Below are positions 8,503-17,623 of a stretch of DNA of 64,000 nucleotides, in pieces. The stretch lies in the NCBI RefSeq assembly GCF_018326265.1, contig NZ_AP023360.1:6109501-6173500 (forward strand). Reading direction: 5' to 3'. Source of the DNA: Catellatospora sp. IY07-71. Lineage in GTDB: Bacteria > Actinomycetota > Actinomycetes > Mycobacteriales > Micromonosporaceae. The notes under the pieces are model-generated. The model did no database searches, was not told the DNA's origin, and was given only the letters and a program-made list of their open reading frames with translations. A program made the translations under genes and the position numbers. How positions within the stretch are numbered: position 1 is the stretch's first letter; the number at the start of each line of letters is the position of its first letter.

Positions 8503-10579
8503 CGAGTTCCGGCACGTCTTCCGGGCCGGCCGGATCGGGTCGCTGCCGGTCCCCCACCGCATCGTCATGGGTGCGATGCACCTCGGACTGGAGGTGCGCG
8601 AGGACGACGGCGCGGCGCTGGCCGCGTTCTACGCCGAGCGGGCCCGCGGCGGCGCCGGGTTGATGGTCACCGGCGGCGCCGCGGTGAGCATGGCGGGCGC
8701 GGGCGGGCGCGGGTACGGCGTGCTCGGTGACCCCGCCTTCCGCGGCCGTCTGCGCCGGGTCGCGGCGGCGGTCCATGACGCGGGCGGGCTCATCGCGCTG
8801 CAGCTGTTCCACGCCGGGCGGTACGCCTCACCGGCGGCGTTCGGGGTGCCCCCGGTCGCACCGTCCGCGGTGCACAGCAGGTTCTCCGGCAGCACGCCGC
8901 TGGCCATGACCGCGGCGCAGATCCGTGCCACGGTGGCGGACTTCGCGCAGGGCGCGGCGCTGGGCCGCGAACTCGGGTTCGACGCGGTGGAGATCATGGG
9001 CTCGGAGGGCTACCTCGTCGACCAGTTCCTCTCGCCGCTGACCAACCTGCGCGACGACGAGTGGGGCGGTGACGCGCCGCGCCGCGCGCGGTTCGGGGTC
9101 GAGGTCACCCGCGCGGTGCGGGCCGCCACCGGCGCGGACTTCCCGATCATCGTCCGGTTCACCGGGCTCGACCTGATGCCCGGCGGCACCCCGCGAGCCG
9201 ACGTGCTGAACTTCGCCTCGTCGCTGGTGGCGGCCGGCGCCGACGCGCTGAACGTCGGCGTCGGCTGGCACGAGGCCACCGTGCCCACCGTGCAGGCGAT
9301 CGTGCCGCCCGGTTCGTGGGTCCCCGTGGCCGCCGCGGTGAAGGCGGCGGTCGGGGCGGTCCCGGTGATCGCCAGCAACCGGGTGAACCGGGTCCGGCAG
9401 GCTGAGGAGGTCCTGGCGGCGACCGGGCTCGACTTCGTGTCGATGGCCCGCCCGTTCCTGGCCGACCCCGAGATGATCACCCGTACCCGGCGGCGGCGTC
9501 CGGTGAACGTCTGCATCGGCTGCAACCAGGCGTGCATCGACCGGTCGCTGGTCGACGAGGAGGTGTCCTGCCTGGTCAACCCGCGGGCCGGCCGGGAGCT
9601 GGCGCCGCGGCCGGCGCGCGGCGGCAGACCGCTGCGGCTGGCGGTGATCGGCGGCGGACCGGCGGGTATGCAGGCCGCGCTCGAACTCGCCGCGGCCGGG
9701 CACGGCGTCGACCTGTACGAGGCGGCGGACGGGCTCGGCGGCCAGTTCCGCCTGGCGGGCCTCGTCCCGGGCAAGGCCGACTATCACGCCACCATCGGCT
9801 ACTTCACGGCGGAACTGGACCGGCTCGGCGTACGGGTGCAGCTCGGCCGCCCGATCGGCGCCGGTGACGTGCCCCTGCTGCGGTCCTACGCGGGCCTGGT
9901 CGTCGCCAGCGGGGTACGGCCCCGCCGGGTCGGCATCCCCGGCGCCGACCTGCCGCACGTGCTGAGCTACACACAGGCGTTCGCCGCCGGCGCGCTGCGG
10001 GGACGCCTGGTGATCATCGGCGGTGGGGGCATCGCCGTCGACCTCGCGCACCTGGCCGGTCGCGGCCCGGACCGGCCGGACGAGATCGAGCGCTTCCTGC
10101 GCACGCACGGGCTCGCCGCGGGCCCCGCCCCGGCCGCCGCCGGTAACGTGACGATCCTGCACCGCGGCCCCCGGATCGGGCCGCGACTCGGCCGGTCCAG
10201 CCGCTGGGCGGTGCTGGCGGACCTGCGCCGGCACGGCGTGCGGATCGTCTCCGGCGTCCGGTTCCGGCACATCACGCCGGACGGCGTGCACGTCACCGAT
10301 GCGGCCGGCGCCGATGCCGTGTTCCCGGCGGACACGGTCGTGATCGCGGCCGGGCAGCAGGCCGACGAGGTGGTTCCCGCGCTGGCGCGGCAGGCCGGCG
10401 TATGGCACCGGGTCGTGGGCGGCGCGCGCGACGCCGACGGGCTGGACGCGGTCCGGGCGTTCGCGGAGGGGTTCGCGGTGGCCGCGGACGTGGTGGCGGA
10501 ACTGGGCCGAATAGAGCCGACAGCGGCCGGGCCCCGATCCGAGCAGGTGCTCATCAAGGGAAAGGGCGGCCATGAGTGA
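8495..10579 (+). CDS. 2,4-dienoyl-CoA reductase-like old yellow enzyme (FMN/[4Fe-4S]/FAD)
   Basis: A 694-residue protein with the FadH-type architecture: an OYE TIM barrel (1 to about 335), a four-cysteine cluster motif (Cys340, Cys343, Cys347, Cys359) for a [4Fe-4S] centre, then a FAD/NAD(P)H domain with [11 protein letters not shown] and a second dinucleotide motif GGGGIAVD. Such enzymes reduce conjugated dienoyl-CoA thioesters. Here it probably reduces cyclohexadiene-carbonyl-CoA intermediates, as proposed for ansM-type oxidoreductases of the CHC-CoA pathway. It overlaps the SDR upstream and the fabF-like gene downstream by 8 bases each. Confidence 0.85.
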   Translation: MADEFRHVFRAGRIGSLPVPHRIVMGAMHLGLEVREDDGAALAAFYAERARGGAGLMVTGGAAVSMAGAGGRGYGVLGDPAFRGRLRRVAAAVHDAGGLIALQLFHAGRYASPAAFGVPPVAPSAVHSRFSGSTPLAMTAAQIRATVADFAQGAALGRELGFDAVEIMGSEGYLVDQFLSPLTNLRDDEWGGDAPRRARFGVEVTRAVRAATGADFPIIVRFTGLDLMPGGTPRADVLNFASSLVAAGADALNVGVGWHEATVPTVQAIVPPGSWVPVAAAVKAAVGAVPVIASNRVNRVRQAEEVLAATGLDFVSMARPFLADPEMITRTRRRRPVNVCIGCNQACIDRSLVDEEVSCLVNPRAGRELAPRPARGGRPLRLAVIGGGPAGMQAALELAAAGHGVDLYEAADGLGGQFRLAGLVPGKADYHATIGYFTAELDRLGVRVQLGRPIGAGDVPLLRSYAGLVVASGVRPRRVGIPGADLPHVLSYTQAFAAGALRGRLVIIGGGGIAVDLAHLAGRGPDRPDEIERFLRTHGLAAGPAPAAAGNVTILHRGPRIGPRLGRSSRWAVLADLRRHGVRIVSGVRFRHITPDGVHVTDAAGADAVFPADTVVIAAGQQADEVVPALARQAGVWHRVVGGARDADGLDAVRAFAEGFAVAADVVAELGRIEPTAAGPRSEQVLIKGKGGHE

Positions 10580-11828
10580 CGGGCGCGCTATCAGGCCGGA
10601 AGTGGTGATCACCGGCATCGGCGCGGTGACCCCGGTCGGCATCGGCAGGGAGACCAGCTGGCGCAATCTGCTCGCCGGGCGGTCCGGCGTCGGCCCGGTC
10701 ACGGCGTTCGACCCGAGCGAGTTCCCGACCCGGATCGCGGCCCAGGTGACCGGCTTCGACCCGGCTGATCACCTGGACGCCAAGCGTATCCGCCGGTCCG
10801 CGAGGTTCTCGCAGTTCGCCGTGGTGGCGGCGCGGGAGGCGGTGGCCGACGCCAAGCTGGAGGTCGACGCCGACAACTCCGGCCGGATCGGCGTGGTGGT
10901 GAACGCGGCCGTCGCCGGGTTCGACACCGTCGAGGCCGCCACCCGGGGACTGACGGCCGCCCAGCCCGTCACGCCGAGCAGCTACTTCGTCCCGTCGTCG
11001 CTGACCAACATGCCGGCCTGTGAGGTGGCCATCGACCTGGGCGTGCACGGCCCGGTCAACGCGAGCGCGCTGGCCTGCGCCAGCGGGCTGTACGCGCTGC
11101 TGGACGCCCGGCGGCTCATCCTCGCCGGTGAGGCGGACGTCGTCGTGTGCGGAGGCACGGACGCCGCGATCACGCCGGTCATGTTCGCCGGCCTGAGCGC
11201 CATGGGAGCGATGTCGCAACGCAACGACGATCCCGCCGGGGCGAGCCGGCCGTTCTCGGCCGACCGGGACGGTTTCGTCTTCGGCGAGGGGGCCGTCCTC
11301 ATGGTGGTGGAGTCGGCCGAGCACGCCGCCAGGCGTGGCGTGACACCCTATGCCACGGTCGCGGGGGGCGCGCTGACCTGCGACGCGTTCCATGTGAGCG
11401 CACCCGGCCCGGACGGCGCGCACGCGACCGCGGCGATCGGCGATGCGCTGCGGCGCGCCGAGGTGCACCCCTCCGAGGTGGATTACATCTGCGCACACGG
11501 CACCTCGACCCAGGCCAACGACCGGACCGAGACCAGGGCGATCCGGGCCGCCCTGGGTGAGGCGGCGCGGCAGGTCGCGGTCAGCAGCCCCAAATCCATG
11601 GTCGGTCACCTGATCGGAGCAGCGGGCTCGCTGGGGGCGATGGTGTGCGCCCTGGCCATCCGGGACGGCGTCGTGCCGCCCACCATCAATCTGGACCAGC
11701 CCGATCCGCAGTGCGACCTCGACTACGTCCCCCATGTGGCCCGGAAACTGCCCGTGCGAGTGGCGGCGACCAACGCGTTCGGATTCGGTGGGCAGAACTG
11801 TGTGGTGGTGTTCCGTGCGCCAGAATGA
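10572..11828 (+). CDS. FabF-type 3-oxoacyl-ACP synthase II
   Basis: A 418-residue ketosynthase of the KAS II family with the catalytic triad visible: Cys169 in ALACASG, His in CAHGTST and His in VGHLIGAAG. It also has the C-terminal NAFGFGGQN loop. It would condense malonyl-ACP with an acyl primer or growing chain on the operon ACP. ATG10572 overlaps the previous gene by 8 bases, so its translation is tied to the CHC-CoA enzymes. This suggests a role in extending the cyclohexyl primer, although a housekeeping-like KAS recruited to the cluster is also possible. Confidence 0.88.
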   Translation: MSDGRAIRPEVVITGIGAVTPVGIGRETSWRNLLAGRSGVGPVTAFDPSEFPTRIAAQVTGFDPADHLDAKRIRRSARFSQFAVVAAREAVADAKLEVDADNSGRIGVVVNAAVAGFDTVEAATRGLTAAQPVTPSSYFVPSSLTNMPACEVAIDLGVHGPVNASALACASGLYALLDARRLILAGEADVVVCGGTDAAITPVMFAGLSAMGAMSQRNDDPAGASRPFSADRDGFVFGEGAVLMVVESAEHAARRGVTPYATVAGGALTCDAFHVSAPGPDGAHATAAIGDALRRAEVHPSEVDYICAHGTSTQANDRTETRAIRAALGEAARQVAVSSPKSMVGHLIGAAGSLGAMVCALAIRDGVVPPTINLDQPDPQCDLDYVPHVARKLPVRVAATNAFGFGGQNCVVVFRAPE

Positions 11829-11853
11829 ATCGATGCCCGCCCAGGAGGATGCC

Positions 11854-12939
11854 GTGAGCCTTGCTTTTCCGCTGCACCGCAATGAAAGCCCGCTGCCCGA
11901 CGGCGATCGGGAGACGATTCTCGCGGCGCCGGGGTTCGGTCAGTACTTCACCGACCACATGACGTCGGCGTCGTGGACGGCTGAAGCGGGCTGGCACGAC
12001 GGGAAGGTGACCGCGCTGGCACCGATCACGCTGCATCCGGCGGCGGCGGTGCTGCACTACGCCCAGGAGATCTTCGAGGGGCTGAAGGCGTTCCGGCACG
12101 CCGACGGGAGCATCTGGCTGTTCCGCCCGGACCTGAACGCACGGCGGTTCGCCCACTCCGCGCGCCGGCTGGCGCTGCCGGTGCTCGACGAGGAGGCGTT
12201 CATCGCCAGCGTCGAAGCCCTGCTGCGGGCCGACGAGTCCTGGGTGCCCTCGCACGACAGCGGGATGAGTCTCTACCTGCGCCCGTTCATGTACGGTGCC
12301 GAGGCGTTCCTGGGGGTGCGCCCCGCGGCGCAGGTCAGCTATCACGTCATCGCCTCGCCTGCGGCGTCGTACTTCTCCGGCGGCGGCTCCGGGGTGACCC
12401 TCTGGGTCAGCAGCACCTACACCCGGGCGGCCGAGGGCGGCACCGGCCGGGCCAAGTGCGGCGGCAACTACGCGGCGAGCCTCGCCGCCCAGGTCGAAGC
12501 GCACGAGAACGGCTGCCACCAGGTGCTCTACCTCAGCGAGCCCGGCCGGGGCTACCTGGAGGAGTCGGGCACGATGAACCTGTTCCTGGTGACCGACGAA
12601 CGGGAGCTGATCACTCCGGGCCTCGGCACGATCCTGGACGGCGTCACCCGGGCAAGTGTCCTGGAGCTGGCGGCCGAGCACGACCTGAAGGCGGTCGAGC
12701 GGCAGGTCGGCATCGACGAGCTGCGGGAGCGCTGCGCCTCGGGCTCGATCTGCGAGATGTTCGCGGCCGGGACGGCCGCCGTCATCACGCCGATCCTCGG
12801 GATCAAGGGCGAGGGCTTCGAGCAGGTCGTCGGCGGTGGCGAACCGGGCGGTTCCACCCTGGCGATCCGCGACCACATCGTCGGCATCCAGCGCGGCCGC
12901 CTCGCCGACAGCCACCGCTGGCTGCGCCGGGTGGTGTAG
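11854..12939 (+). CDS. ilvE: Branched-chain-type amino acid aminotransferase
   Basis: A 361-residue fold-type IV PLP aminotransferase. The PLP lysine is Lys201 in GRAKCGGNYA, and FTDHM, FEGLKA and EESGTMN are typical of actinobacterial IlvE. GTG11854 is preferred because AGGAGG sits 5 bases upstream; an in-frame ATG lies at 11833. It stands inside the biosynthetic operon rather than with ilv genes. It may therefore make a branched 2-oxo acid precursor or transaminate a pathway 2-oxo acid (for example a cyclohexyl one). The sequence alone cannot decide, and a displaced housekeeping copy cannot be excluded. Confidence 0.85.
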   Translation: MSLAFPLHRNESPLPDGDRETILAAPGFGQYFTDHMTSASWTAEAGWHDGKVTALAPITLHPAAAVLHYAQEIFEGLKAFRHADGSIWLFRPDLNARRFAHSARRLALPVLDEEAFIASVEALLRADESWVPSHDSGMSLYLRPFMYGAEAFLGVRPAAQVSYHVIASPAASYFSGGGSGVTLWVSSTYTRAAEGGTGRAKCGGNYAASLAAQVEAHENGCHQVLYLSEPGRGYLEESGTMNLFLVTDERELITPGLGTILDGVTRASVLELAAEHDLKAVERQVGIDELRERCASGSICEMFAAGTAAVITPILGIKGEGFEQVVGGGEPGGSTLAIRDHIVGIQRGRLADSHRWLRRVV

Positions 12940-12942
12940 CCG

Positions 12943-14694
12943 GTGGCCGTGGAACCGTCGCCGCCGGCACGGGCGGCGCCGCAGCGCGTGGCGATCGTCG
13001 GCATCGGCATCCGCGCGCCCGGCGATGTCGTGGACACCGCGTCGTACTGGTCGGTGTTGTCGCAGGGCCGCGACGTGACCGGCGAGATGCCGGCCGATCG
13101 GCGTGCGCCCTTCGGCGAGGAGTGGGACGACCTGGTCACCCGTGGCGGTTATCTGAAGCGTGCCTTCGATTTCGACGCCCGGTTCTTCGACGTGTCGCCC
13201 CGGGAGGCACGGACGGTCGATCCCCAGCACCGGTTGCTGCTGGAGGTGGTGTGGGAGGCGTTCGAGGACGCGGCCGTCCTGCCGGGTGCGCACGCCTCCG
13301 GCACCGGGGTGTTCGTCGGGATCACCGGTCAGGACCACTGGTCCTGGCTCACGGGCGAGCCCAACTCGTACTGGACGATCGGCAACGGGCACAGCTTCGC
13401 GGCGGGGCGCGTGGCGTACACGCTGGGCCTGCAGGGGCCGACCTTCGCGCTCGACACCGCGTGCTCGTCCTCGCTGGTCGCGGTGCACACCGCGTGCCGC
13501 GCGCTGACTGCCGGGGACTGCGACATCGCGGTGGCGGGCGGCGTGAACCTGGCGCTGGCGCCCCGGACCACCCGTGCCGTGGCCCACACCGGCGCGCTGT
13601 CGCCGGATGGCACGTCCCGGCCGTTCGACGCGGCCGCGAACGGTTTCGTCCGGGGCGAGGCGTGCGCGATGGTGGTGCTGAAACGGCTGGACGACGCCGT
13701 ACGGGACGGCGACCGGATCCGCGCGGTCATCGACGGCACCGCGATCAACCAGGACGGACGCTCGGCGGCGTTCACCGCACCCAGCGTCGAGGCGCAGACC
13801 CGGCTCATCCGGTCCCTGCTTGCCGCGACCGGCCTGACCGGCGCGGACATCGGCTATCACGAGGCGCACGGCACGGGCACGCCGCTCGGCGACCCGGTCG
13901 AGCTGGCGGCCGTGACGGCCGCGCTGCGCGGCGGGGCCGGCGACGGTGTCCTGCACGTCGGCTCGGTCAAGGCGAACGTCGGGCACACCGAGTCCGCCGC
14001 AGGCGTGCTGGGTCTGATCAAGTCGGTGCTCTGCCTGGAGCACCGGCTGATCCCGCCACAGGCCAACTTCACCACGCTCAGCCCGCGCATCGACCTCACC
14101 GGCACCGGCGTGGCCATCCCCACCGCACCCACACCGTGGCCGGCCGGGGCGGGCGGCCACGCGTCGGTCTGCTCCTACGGGATGAGCGGCACCAACGCCT
14201 TCGCCATCCTGTCCGCGGCGGCCTCCGTCGCCCGGACGCCGGATCCGCCGCCGGGGTTCGCGGTCTCCGCGCGCACACCGGTGGCCGTGGCCGCCCTCGC
14301 CGGGCGGTACCGGACGCACCTCGCCGAGCTCGACGGGGCCGACTATCCCGCGTTCGCCTACACCGCCACGCATGGGCGCACCCGGCACCGGCACACCGTC
14401 TGGGTGGACGCCGGTTCCGTCGCCGCGGCGCGGCAGGCGCTCGATGCCGTGGCCGCCGGCATGGAACACCCTGCGGCCCGGTTCCTCGACGAGGCGGAAC
14501 CGCTGCCCTGGCAGGCGACGCGGGCCGAGCGCCGCGTGACGTCGCTGCCGGGCTACCCGTGGGAGCACAAGACCTACACGGCTGACATCAGGGGGTCAGA
14601 TGACCGTGACCGAGCCGCTGGACACATGCGACACGACGCAGCCGAGCGCACCCGCCGGGTTGCCGCTGCGCCTGACGCTGGCCGAGCTGCGTGA
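12943..14694 (+). CDS. Stand-alone modular-PKS-type ketosynthase lacking an acyltransferase
   Basis: A 583-residue protein. Residues about 15-430 form a type I PKS ketosynthase with Cys174 (DTACSSS), His309 (EAHGTGT) and His348 (NVGHTE). A KS-AT linker follows (VSARTPVAVAALA), then directly the post-AT motif LPGYPWEHKTY, without the AT domain between. KR, DH and ACP domains are also absent. It looks like a module from which the AT was lost, so malonyl units must come from elsewhere. It starts at GTG12943, three bases after ilvE, and overlaps the thioesterase gene by 95 bases. It probably performs one condensation on the free ACP. Confidence 0.85.
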   Translation: MAVEPSPPARAAPQRVAIVGIGIRAPGDVVDTASYWSVLSQGRDVTGEMPADRRAPFGEEWDDLVTRGGYLKRAFDFDARFFDVSPREARTVDPQHRLLLEVVWEAFEDAAVLPGAHASGTGVFVGITGQDHWSWLTGEPNSYWTIGNGHSFAAGRVAYTLGLQGPTFALDTACSSSLVAVHTACRALTAGDCDIAVAGGVNLALAPRTTRAVAHTGALSPDGTSRPFDAAANGFVRGEACAMVVLKRLDDAVRDGDRIRAVIDGTAINQDGRSAAFTAPSVEAQTRLIRSLLAATGLTGADIGYHEAHGTGTPLGDPVELAAVTAALRGGAGDGVLHVGSVKANVGHTESAAGVLGLIKSVLCLEHRLIPPQANFTTLSPRIDLTGTGVAIPTAPTPWPAGAGGHASVCSYGMSGTNAFAILSAAASVARTPDPPPGFAVSARTPVAVAALAGRYRTHLAELDGADYPAFAYTATHGRTRHRHTVWVDAGSVAAARQALDAVAAGMEHPAARFLDEAEPLPWQATRAERRVTSLPGYPWEHKTYTADIRGSDDRDRAAGHMRHDAAERTRRVAAAPDAGRAA

Positions 14695-15085
14695 GCTGCT
14701 GACCGAGTTCCTGCCCGACTCGGGCCTTTGCGTGCGGGAGATATCGCCGCACCGGGTCATCGTCACCGCCGGGCCGGACGGGCTGGAGTGCCGCCCGGGC
14801 GGGACGCTGTCCGGTCCCGCCATCTTCAAGGTCGTCGATCTCGCGGCATTCCTGGCGGTGAACGCCTACGCCGGGCGGGTGCTGACCGGCGTGCTCACCC
14901 AGGGCAGCATCAACCTGCTGGAGGCGGCCGAACCCGGTCCGCTGGAGGTGGTCATCGAGGTGGTGAAGCTGGGCCGCCGGATGGCGGTGACCAACGGCCG
15001 GGTCCACGATCAGGACGGCCGGCTCGTGGCCGTGGCGACCATGCAGTTCGCGCTGCCGTCACGCCAGGTGCACGGCCTGAGCTGA
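14600..15085 (+). CDS. Hotdog-fold (PaaI-like) acyl-thioesterase
   Basis: A 161-residue protein with the hotdog pattern of PaaI-type thioesterases: a GTLSGPAIFKVVDLAAFLAVNA helix region (helix of the sausage) and strands with TQGSINLLEAA and MAVTNGRVHD. Such enzymes hydrolyse acyl-CoA or acyl-ACP. A ribosome site AGGGGG lies 4 bases upstream of ATG14600, which is inside the end of the ketosynthase gene. As the last gene of the operon it could release the finished acid or proofread wrong acyl groups. No classical catalytic Asp/Glu could be assigned with certainty. Confidence 0.75.
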   Translation: MTVTEPLDTCDTTQPSAPAGLPLRLTLAELRELLTEFLPDSGLCVREISPHRVIVTAGPDGLECRPGGTLSGPAIFKVVDLAAFLAVNAYAGRVLTGVLTQGSINLLEAAEPGPLEVVIEVVKLGRRMAVTNGRVHDQDGRLVAVATMQFALPSRQVHGLS

Positions 15086-15088
15086 GCC

Positions 15089-15124
15089 GCTGACCGCACA
15101 GACGCGGTGATCACCGCGGTCAGC
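15089..15124. terminator. Nested palindrome after the biosynthetic operon
   Basis: Arms GCTGACCGC (15089-15097) and GCGGTCAGC (15116-15124) enclose a perfect 16-base palindrome CGCGGTGATCACCGCG (15103-15118). It begins 3 bases after the thioesterase stop, so it is a good candidate for a transcription terminator, although only a short pyrimidine run follows. The inner palindrome could also act as a protein-binding site. Confidence 0.55.
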
Positions 15125-15145
15125 TTTCCGACGGCGAGCAGAGCG

Positions 15146-15181
15146 ACGTCCTCCGGCGCGGGCGCCGGACCGCGAGGACGT
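15146..15181. terminator. GC-rich hairpin between convergent genes
   Basis: ACGTCCTC (15146-15153) pairs with GAGGACGT (15174-15181), and inside it CCGGCGC (15153-15159) pairs with GCGCCGG (15162-15168). It lies between the convergent ends of the thioesterase gene and the leftward tetR gene (stop at 15203), the usual place for a bidirectional terminator. Confidence 0.6.
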
Positions 15182-15202
15182 TCTCCGCTGCGCGGACTTC
15201 GC

Positions 15203-15850
15203 TCAGGTCCCCTGCCGGGCGGTTGTGCCGTCACCGTCCGGCAACTCGGCTCCGACGATGCGCAGCGCGGCGTCCGCCACTGCCCGCTGTAGCTGCTCCG
15301 CCGGTGCGACGGGCAGGTCGCGGCGCATGCCGATGACGCTCTCCACGAGCCCGAACACGAGGTCGCCGAGAAAGCCGTCGCCGCCGTGCGCCGCCGCGGC
15401 GGCCGTGAGCGCGTGATACGCCCGGCGCAGCCGCTCGCGCTCGGCCCGGAAGCGGTTGAACGGCTCGGTCGCGACCTCGGGCAGGGCGTAGAGGATGCCG
15501 ACGTTCCACCGGGCGGTGAGCAGGACGCCCACGTCGTAGGTCACCAGCGCGTGCAGGGCGGCGGCCGGTGCGGCGCCCCGGCGTTCGAGTTCGGCGGCGT
15601 AGTCCAGCGAGGGCCGGACGGTCGCTTCGAGCAGCTCGGCGAGGAGGTGTTCCTTGCTGTCGAAGTGGTAGTACAGCGAGGCCTGCCGGATGCCGACCGC
15701 CTCGGCGATGAGCCTGGTGGAGGTGGCGGCGTAGCCGCGCTGGGCGAACAGTTCCGCGGCGGCGTCGAGGATCTCCTCGCGAGCGGTGGCCGCGGGCAGG
15801 CGGCGCGTTCCGGATCGGGGGCGGCCGACGGAGGCGGGCTGCGGTTTCAC
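15203..15850 (-). CDS. TetR-family repressor of the guanidine operon
   Basis: A 215-residue regulator with an N-terminal TetR helix-turn-helix (ILDAAAELFAQRGYAATSTR, then IRQASLYYHFDSKEHLL) and a ligand-binding C-terminal domain. The start GTG15850 is inferred; upstream in-frame codons would add a basic extension. It is transcribed divergently from the permease gene. A perfect 14-base palindrome at 15971-15984 lies in the shared intergenic region. It is therefore the likely repressor of the operon that follows, probably relieved by guanidine or a product, but its effector is not known. Confidence 0.85.
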   Translation of the reverse strand: MKPQPASVGRPRSGTRRLPAATAREEILDAAAELFAQRGYAATSTRLIAEAVGIRQASLYYHFDSKEHLLAELLEATVRPSLDYAAELERRGAAPAAALHALVTYDVGVLLTARWNVGILYALPEVATEPFNRFRAERERLRRAYHALTAAAAAHGGDGFLGDLVFGLVESVIGMRRDLPVAPAEQLQRAVADAALRIVGAELPDGDGTTARQGT

Positions 15851-15970
15851 GTCCTGATCGTCGCATCTCCGCCGGATGCGCCCGCTCACTGCCCGGCGGT
15901 GTCCGCGGTGAGGTCGCGGCAATCCAGTTTTTACTACACAGGACGTTGCCCGACACGCCTGCGCATAAAT

Positions 15971-15984
15971 CTGTCGGCCGACAG
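15971..15984. promoter_or_regulatory. Perfect palindromic operator candidate CTGTCGGCCGACAG
   Basis: A perfect 14-base palindrome stands about 120 bases upstream of the tetR start and 52 bases before the permease ATG, in the divergent intergenic region. Its size and symmetry fit a TetR dimer site. Binding here would control the permease-carboxylase operon and possibly tetR itself. Confidence 0.65.
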
Positions 15985-16036
15985 GTATTGGCGGTCGGCG
16001 GGCTCAGCATCCGCCGCCGAACACGAGGAGGCGGTC

Positions 16037-17623
16037 ATGTCCCCCACCCCCGCTCCGCCCGCGCCGCCCCCGGTCGCCGTGACCGGACCCGGCACCGACG
16101 CCGCGGACCTGCGCGCCTTCGGCTACGAGCCCGAGCTGCGGCGCAGCATCGGCAGCTACGCGTCGTTCGCCGCCGGGTTCTCGTTCGTCTCGATCCTGAC
16201 CACCGTGTTCCAGCTGTTCGCCTTCGGCTTCTCGTTCGGCGGGCCGGCCTTCTTCTGGACCTGGCCGCTGGTGTTCGCCGGGCAGTTCATGGTGGCGCTG
16301 ACCTTCGCCGAGCTGGCCGCCCGGTATCCGATCTCGGGCTGCATCTACCAGTGGTCGCGGCGGCTGTCGAACTCGGCGGTCGGCTGGTTCGCCGGCTGGG
16401 TGATGATCATCGCGCAGACCGTCACCGTCGCGGCCGCGGCGATCGCCCTGCAGGTGGTGCTCCCCTCGATCTGGTCGGGATTCCAGCTCGTCGGCGGCGA
16501 CCCGGCGCTGACCTCGCCGACCGGGGCGACCAACGCCGTCATCCTCGGCTCCATCCTGATCGGCCTGACCACGCTGGTGAACGTCATCGGCGTACGGCTG
16601 ATGGCGATCATCAACAGCACCGGCGTGACCCTGGAGATCATCGGCGTGGTCGCGGTGGTGGTGCTGCTGCTGGTCAACGCCGAGCGCGGCCCGGCCGTGG
16701 TCTTCGACACCGGCGGCACGGGTTCGGGCTTCGGCTACGTCGGCGCGTTCCTGGTGTCGGCGCTGATGGCCGCGTACGTGGTGGTGGGCTTCGACAGCGC
16801 CGGGGAGCTCAGCGAGGAGACCCGCGACCCGCGCCACACCGCGCCGCGCACGATCCTGCGGGCGCTGGCCGCCTCGGGCATCGGCGGCGGCCTGATGCTG
16901 CTGGTGGCGCTGATGGCCGCGCCGAGCCTCACCGACGGGCGGCTGGCCACCGAGGGCCTGCCGTACGTGCTGATGAGCCGCCTGGGCGAGACCGGCGGGC
17001 GCATCCTGCTGATCGACGTCGCGATCGCGGTCGTGGTGTGCACCCTGGCGATCCAGACCGCGGGCAGCCGCATGGTGTTCTCGATGGCCCGCGACGGCGT
17101 GCTGCCGTTCTCCGCCGCGCTGCGCAAGGTGTCGCCGCGCACCGGGGCGCCGGCCCTGCCCGCGATCGTCGTCGGCGTCGGCGCGGCCGCGGTGCTGCTC
17201 GTCAACATCGGACAGGCGGCGCTGTTCACCGCCCTGACCAGCGTCTGCATCGTCATGCTCTACATGGCGTACGCGCTGGTGACGGTGCCGCTGCTGGTGC
17301 GCCGCCTGAAGGGCTGGCCGCGCGGAGAGGACGCCGCCGCCACCGAGCGCGGCGGGCGGCTGTTCTCCCTGGGCCGGTGGGGCCTGGCCGTCAACGTGCT
17401 GGCCGTCGTCTACGGCATCGGCATGATCCTCAACCTGGGCTGGCCCCGCCAGGAGGTCTACGACCCGTCCGGCGAGCACTGGTACCTGCACTACTTCTCG
17501 CTGCTGTTCGTCGGCGGCTCGCTGGTGGTCGGCGCACTGGTGTATCAGCGCTACCGCACCCGGACCAGCGGCTCGCTGCTGCGGCTGCCCGTGGCCGCCG
17601 TCGCCGAGGGCGAGGCCGCGTGA
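16037..17623 (+). CDS. APC-family amino acid/guanidine permease
   Basis: A 528-residue inner-membrane transporter of the amino acid-polyamine-organocation superfamily, with about 12 hydrophobic segments. The motifs FAELAARYPISGCIYQW and DSAGELSEETRDPRHTAPR are characteristic of this family. It starts at ATG16037 behind GAGGAGG and overlaps the next gene by four bases (GTGA). It is the first gene of an operon with carboxyguanidine deiminase-type subunits and a urea/guanidine carboxylase. Import of guanidine or a guanidino compound is the natural role, inferred from context. Confidence 0.85.
   Translation: MSPTPAPPAPPPVAVTGPGTDAADLRAFGYEPELRRSIGSYASFAAGFSFVSILTTVFQLFAFGFSFGGPAFFWTWPLVFAGQFMVALTFAELAARYPISGCIYQWSRRLSNSAVGWFAGWVMIIAQTVTVAAAAIALQVVLPSIWSGFQLVGGDPALTSPTGATNAVILGSILIGLTTLVNVIGVRLMAIINSTGVTLEIIGVVAVVVLLLVNAERGPAVVFDTGGTGSGFGYVGAFLVSALMAAYVVVGFDSAGELSEETRDPRHTAPRTILRALAASGIGGGLMLLVALMAAPSLTDGRLATEGLPYVLMSRLGETGGRILLIDVAIAVVVCTLAIQTAGSRMVFSMARDGVLPFSAALRKVSPRTGAPALPAIVVGVGAAAVLLVNIGQAALFTALTSVCIVMLYMAYALVTVPLLVRRLKGWPRGEDAAATERGGRLFSLGRWGLAVNVLAVVYGIGMILNLGWPRQEVYDPSGEHWYLHYFSLLFVGGSLVVGALVYQRYRTRTSGSLLRLPVAAVAEGEAA

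Noticed and set aside
11686-14568. Open frame of 960 codons on the minus strand
   Set aside because: Antisense shadow of ilvE and the ketosynthase, which have complete family motifs on the plus strand.
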